From: Cephalothrix simula
Lineage: Eukaryota > Nemertea > Palaeonemertea > Archinemertea > Cephalotrichidae
Reading direction: 5' to 3'
Length of the DNA: 16,118 bases
Assembly (NCBI GenBank): GCA_035591015.1
Contig: JAXIUW010012231.1
Span: 1-16,118 of the forward strand
Of the stretch, positions 15,477-16,118 are shown in pieces (position 1 is the stretch's first letter; each line of letters begins with the position of its first letter). Under the pieces are notes generated by a model. The model made no database searches and was not told the DNA's origin. It saw only the letters and a program-made list of their open reading frames with translations. The translations under genes were made by a program, and so were the position numbers.

Positions 15477-16118
15477 CTGGAAGTAAAAAATTAATAACAT
15501 TTATTTTAAAGAAAAGTACATACCGAAATGACCTGAAATAGCAAAGCGACAGTGGCTTCTTTTTTATTTCTTCCCATAGTGAGACTGATGGCGCAAAAAC
15601 TATTAAAAACTTTAGGGACTGTCTCATAATTATAGACCAATGTCTTCATTTGGAGGGGAGGGGGTTTTGTGAATGTACCCATTTAGTTTAGAATCAACGG
15701 AAAAATTGGTACATTTTCGGTTTTATTTACCAATTTGAGCCTATGATTTCGTTTATGTACTAGTCAAAGTCACTGCAGGGGGGTGGAGGGAACTGGTGTG
15801 GATAAGTGGTGAATACCGGACTATAGTGTCCTAATAAATGTTCCGCCATAACGTCGTTTTACCGTTTTTTAGATGTCCCCGCCGCGGCTGTTAATTTTGA
15901 ATTTCGGTCTCAGTTTTGTCACGATGGGTGATCTCTACCTATTTTGAGTAGTTTACCACCTAAAACAGTTTAATACGCGCTTTAGTGCGTTAAAGAGCAA
16001 TCGAGCGCAGCGAGATTGCGATACACAATTACCCGATTTACCCCCCCCCCCCATCTCTCGACTCAATTGCTCAATTGCCCTAACCCCCCTCTCGCGCAGA
16101 TAGTTATTGATAACGCGA
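15477..16118. other. Right end, no gene recognised
   Basis: Intron or upstream sequence of the main gene. It holds G-rich stretches near 15650 and 15780, a C run near 16040, a GCAATC/GATTGC stem (15997-16019) and a GTTATTGATAAC palindrome within TCGCG...CGCGA at the very end. These suggest repeat sequence continuing beyond the window. Confidence 0.55.

Overview
This window looks like nuclear DNA of an animal, most probably a marine invertebrate such as a mollusc, brachiopod or another lophotrochozoan. It is AT-rich and mostly non-coding. Short coding islands are bounded by GT/AG splice sites, there is a eukaryotic tRNA gene, and the introns are full of miniature inverted-repeat and foldback elements. 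The palindrome TACATGTA occurs ten times, which I associate with such genomes from memory. There are no bacterial operons, ribosome binding sites or CRISPR arrays.

The main content is one large gene on the minus strand that fills nearly the whole window. I reconstruct 14 consecutive exons, running right to left: 15476-15386, 14141-13992, 12750-12634, 11655-11575, 10406-10250, 9689-9535, 8916-8810, 7629-7557, 7351-7223, 6077-5925, 5764-5600, 5418-5322, 4261-4097 and 1580-1446. Their intron phases join into one open frame of about 591 residues with neither the true start nor the true stop inside the window. In order the protein has a basic N-terminal stretch, a cupredoxin-like beta domain that has lost most copper ligands, a domain like the chitobiase/beta-hexosaminidase C-terminal (CHB_HEX_C) family, a short Ser-rich linker, two fibronectin type III (FN3) domains and an acidic tail. 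I recognise the domain types but not the protein, so no gene symbol is given.

Inside its introns lie a tRNA-Lys(CTT) gene (same strand, high confidence), a degenerate tRNA-Leu-like sequence or SINE head (plus strand), and a GC-richer coding-like patch on the plus strand at about 10.6-11.3 kb that may be a nested gene or a decayed gene copy. The introns also carry at least four copies of a TA-flanked inverted-repeat element family, a foldback element of about 0.9 kb with tandem internal units, a 176-bp inverted-repeat element, and several minisatellites and hairpins.

Region by region: 1-1445 has no recognised gene. 1446-5418 holds the acidic tail and second FN3 exons plus the large foldback element. 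5600-7629 holds the FN3 exons and the tRNA-Lys gene. 7630-9689 holds the CHB_HEX_C-like exons and a diffuse GCGAT-rich repeat patch. 9690-12750 holds the cupredoxin-like exons, the opposite-strand coding-like patch and the tRNA-Leu-like sequence. 12822-14141 is rich in mobile elements and ends with exon 2. 14142-16118 holds the most 5' exon found and otherwise AT-rich sequence with a repeat-like right end.
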